Below are positions 41,662 to 43,465 of a DNA stretch of 43,465 nucleotides, in pieces. Position numbers and translations under genes: made by a program. How positions within the stretch are numbered: the first letter of the stretch is position 1; each line of letters opens with the position of its first letter. The stretch lies in the NCBI GenBank assembly GCA_023129255.1, contig JAGMCH010000007.1, forward strand, positions 1-43,465, given 5' to 3'. The DNA is from Dehalococcoidales bacterium (lineage in GTDB: Bacteria > Chloroflexota > Dehalococcoidia > Dehalococcoidales > BS750m-G39). The notes beneath the pieces were generated by a model. The model had not been told where the DNA came from. It ran no database searches and saw nothing but the letters and a program-made list of their open reading frames with translations.

Positions 41662-42399
41662 TTATTTTTCGTATTCCTGCCTTAACTCGTTAACTGTCTT
41701 TTGAAGCTGATTCTGTTTCTCCTCATCACTTAACCTGTGCAGAGGCGGAACCCATTCCATATCCTGCAGGTTTTCTACCAGCATGGGCAGCGAGTCGTAG
41801 GGGATGGAGATGAGCATTAAGCCTTCCGGGAGTATCCCGCGTGCTTTCATGCCGAAACCAAGACCGGTGACTACATAATTCAGTTCGCCGCTTACATATG
41901 GATAAATATAAAGCCAGGTGCATATCAGCACCGGCGTGCTCCTGGTGGTTAACATCTTGCCGGTGGTATAGCAGTACGCCCTCAGTAAAACTTCGGCCTG
42001 GCTGGGGGTGGCGGTAATAATTAATACGTCTGGCTCGAACGAAAGTTTGTCCATAGGAGAGAAGGCAACATATCTAACGGTACCCTTGGCCAGCTTTGGG
42101 ATGTAATTATAGATTCTGCGGTTGGCACGCGCTTCTTTATATATACCATCCTTAGGGCCCACCTGCCCACTCTCGAAAATGGGGTCAGGCTGCTCCATAC
42201 CCAGCACTACCGGCCCCATGCAGGTGAAATTTTCCCTCGCGGCGTAAAAAGGCGGGCTTTTCTGGGCCTCTCCCAGCATCTCGCAAAAAGCTAAACCCTT
42301 ATCCAGCTTCTTGATGTCGGCCGGTTTGTTGAGCAGAAACTTGACGCCTACCGGCGGTATCTCAAAATTGAACTTGTTAAATATTGATAAGTCGCTCAT
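41662..42399 (-). CDS. DUF169 family protein
   Basis: 245 aa; PPVGVKFL, AFCEMLGEAQ, ENFTCMGPVVLGM, VLIITATPSQAEVLLRAYCYTTG. Confidence 0.78.
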   Translation of the reverse strand: MSDLSIFNKFNFEIPPVGVKFLLNKPADIKKLDKGLAFCEMLGEAQKSPPFYAARENFTCMGPVVLGMEQPDPIFESGQVGPKDGIYKEARANRRIYNYIPKLAKGTVRYVAFSPMDKLSFEPDVLIITATPSQAEVLLRAYCYTTGKMLTTRSTPVLICTWLYIYPYVSGELNYVVTGLGFGMKARGILPEGLMLISIPYDSLPMLVENLQDMEWVPPLHRLSDEEKQNQLQKTVNELRQEYEK

Positions 42400-42487
42400 A
42401 TTAGCCTCCTTGTAGAAAGTCCTTCTTCATGCATAAAAGACCGTGAGTATGCCCAAGGGAAAGGAGAGTGTCCTAACCGGCGCTAAT

Positions 42488-42671
42488 CTAGCCACCCCTC
42501 ATCATGCTGGGGAGCCAGAGACTTATCTGGGGAAAAGCTATTAAGATAGCCAGGAAGATAAAAAGTACAATCAGGAAAGGCAGCACTCCCCGGATAAGCT
42601 TATCCACCGGGATATCAAAGGCAGTTCTCATTAAAAACACGTCCAGTCCCATCGGCGTGGGTAATAGGGTC
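42488..42671 (-). pseudogene. C-terminal remnant of a TRAP transporter large permease (DctM-like)
   Basis: Minus frame reads LLPTPMGLDVFLMRTAFDIPVDKLIRGVLPFLIVLFIFLAILIAFPQISLWLPSMMRGG*, preceded by an in-frame stop; not in the ORF track. Confidence 0.75.
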
Positions 42672-42901
42672 TTGCGTTAGCGAAAGCAGTTTATAAGTCG
42701 TAGGCTTGGTGGGTTTACAGCTTGACACACGGCTATTATAGCATATCATGTCAACTTACCGTCTCTTGGATTATTGCTATGTTATTACTACCAACCATAA
42801 CTTAATGGAACCTTTATCTTCACCTGCTTTACAGCTGAGGTTGTTTCGGTTACAATGCTATGATTACTACGCTCACTCATTACTTCATGGGAGGGAGCTC
42901 T

Positions 42902-43465
42902 ATGATTAAAGCGGTCTTTTTTGATCTCTATAATACCTTGGTTGGCTATGCCCCGCCCCGTGAAGAGCTTGAGGCAAGGGTGCTTAAGGACTTGGGCATA
43001 GATGTGAGCCCAGAGGCTTTTCGCCGTCCCTTGGTCGTCGCCGACGAGTTCATCTATCGGGAGCATGCCCGTTACCCGTTGGGTAAACGGTCTAAAGAGG
43101 AAACGATAGCTCTCTATGCGCAATATCAGGGGATAGTGCTCAGGGAGGCAGGGATAGAAGCATCCCAGGAGCTCATCGCCAGCATACTGGGCAAATGGCA
43201 GCAGATTAAGTTTAAGATGGTGCTCTTTGATGATGTCATGCCCGCCTTGACCCACCTTGGGGAGCGGGGGCTGATCTTGGGGCTTATTTCCAATGTGGAC
43301 CGTGATATAACTCCTCTTTGTCAGGAGCTGGGGCTCTCAGCCTGGCTTCAAGTGGTGGTCACCTCTCAAGAATTGGGCTTTAATAAGCCTCAGCCTGAGA
43401 TATTCCAGGAGGCGCTAAAACAGGCTGGGGTGAAGTCCTCAGAGGCAATCTATGTCGGAGACCAG
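42902..43465 (+). CDS. HAD-superfamily (subfamily IA) hydrolase, 3' end outside window
   Basis: MIKAVFFDLYNTLVGYAPPREEL...LGLISNVDRDI...VVTSQELGFNKPQPEIFQEAL...AIYVGDQ; RBS GGGAGGG. Not in the ORF track because it runs off the window. Confidence 0.92.
   Translation, partial: MIKAVFFDLYNTLVGYAPPREELEARVLKDLGIDVSPEAFRRPLVVADEFIYREHARYPLGKRSKEETIALYAQYQGIVLREAGIEASQELIASILGKWQQIKFKMVLFDDVMPALTHLGERGLILGLISNVDRDITPLCQELGLSAWLQVVVTSQELGFNKPQPEIFQEALKQAGVKSSEAIYVGDQ

Noticed and set aside
42788-43255. 155-aa minus-strand ORF in the track
   Set aside because: Overlaps the clear plus-strand HAD hydrolase (MIKAVFFDLYNTLVG...), which the track missed because it runs off the window.

Overview
This window reads as a bacterial chromosome segment. 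The gene set suggests Chloroflexota/Dehalococcoidia, but that is inference only. The left part (1-16.9 kb) is mostly housekeeping: dnaX (cut by the window edge), a divergent FtsZ/tubulin-family GTPase, an eno/TcmP-like/HgdB-like/gap operon, a LOG-like gene, pth, ligA, DUF1015, serA, a class V aminotransferase, tyrS, ribF and a small membrane protein. The most notable structure is a ~16.4 kb genomic island (about 16943-33378) inserted in tRNA-Thr(CGT). A perfect 36-bp direct repeat (16907-16942 and 33343-33378) consists of the 5' half of the tRNA up to the anticodon. The left copy is an orphaned 5' half that keeps a promoter-like sequence. The right copy is part of the intact tRNA, whose first bases also encode the last codons and stop of an N-terminally truncated tyrosine recombinase. 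The element therefore restores the 5' half of the target tRNA rather than the usual 3' half. Cargo: (i) an NCS1 permease, hydantoin-racemase-like, M29-like and DUF917 operon behind a structured leader with a terminator; (ii) a two-component system; (iii) a GltD/ferredoxin/MvhD fusion with MetV and MetF; (iv) a tandem-receiver protein and a methyltransferase. Right of the tRNA is a second accessory block (33.4-42.7 kb) bounded by an AOR fragment and a DctM fragment. It contains a URO-D family protein, two FAD-linked oxidases around a CCG-domain Fe-S protein, a tail-to-tail pair of cupin paralogs and DUF169. A HAD hydrolase runs off the right edge. All family assignments come from reading motifs; no searches were run.
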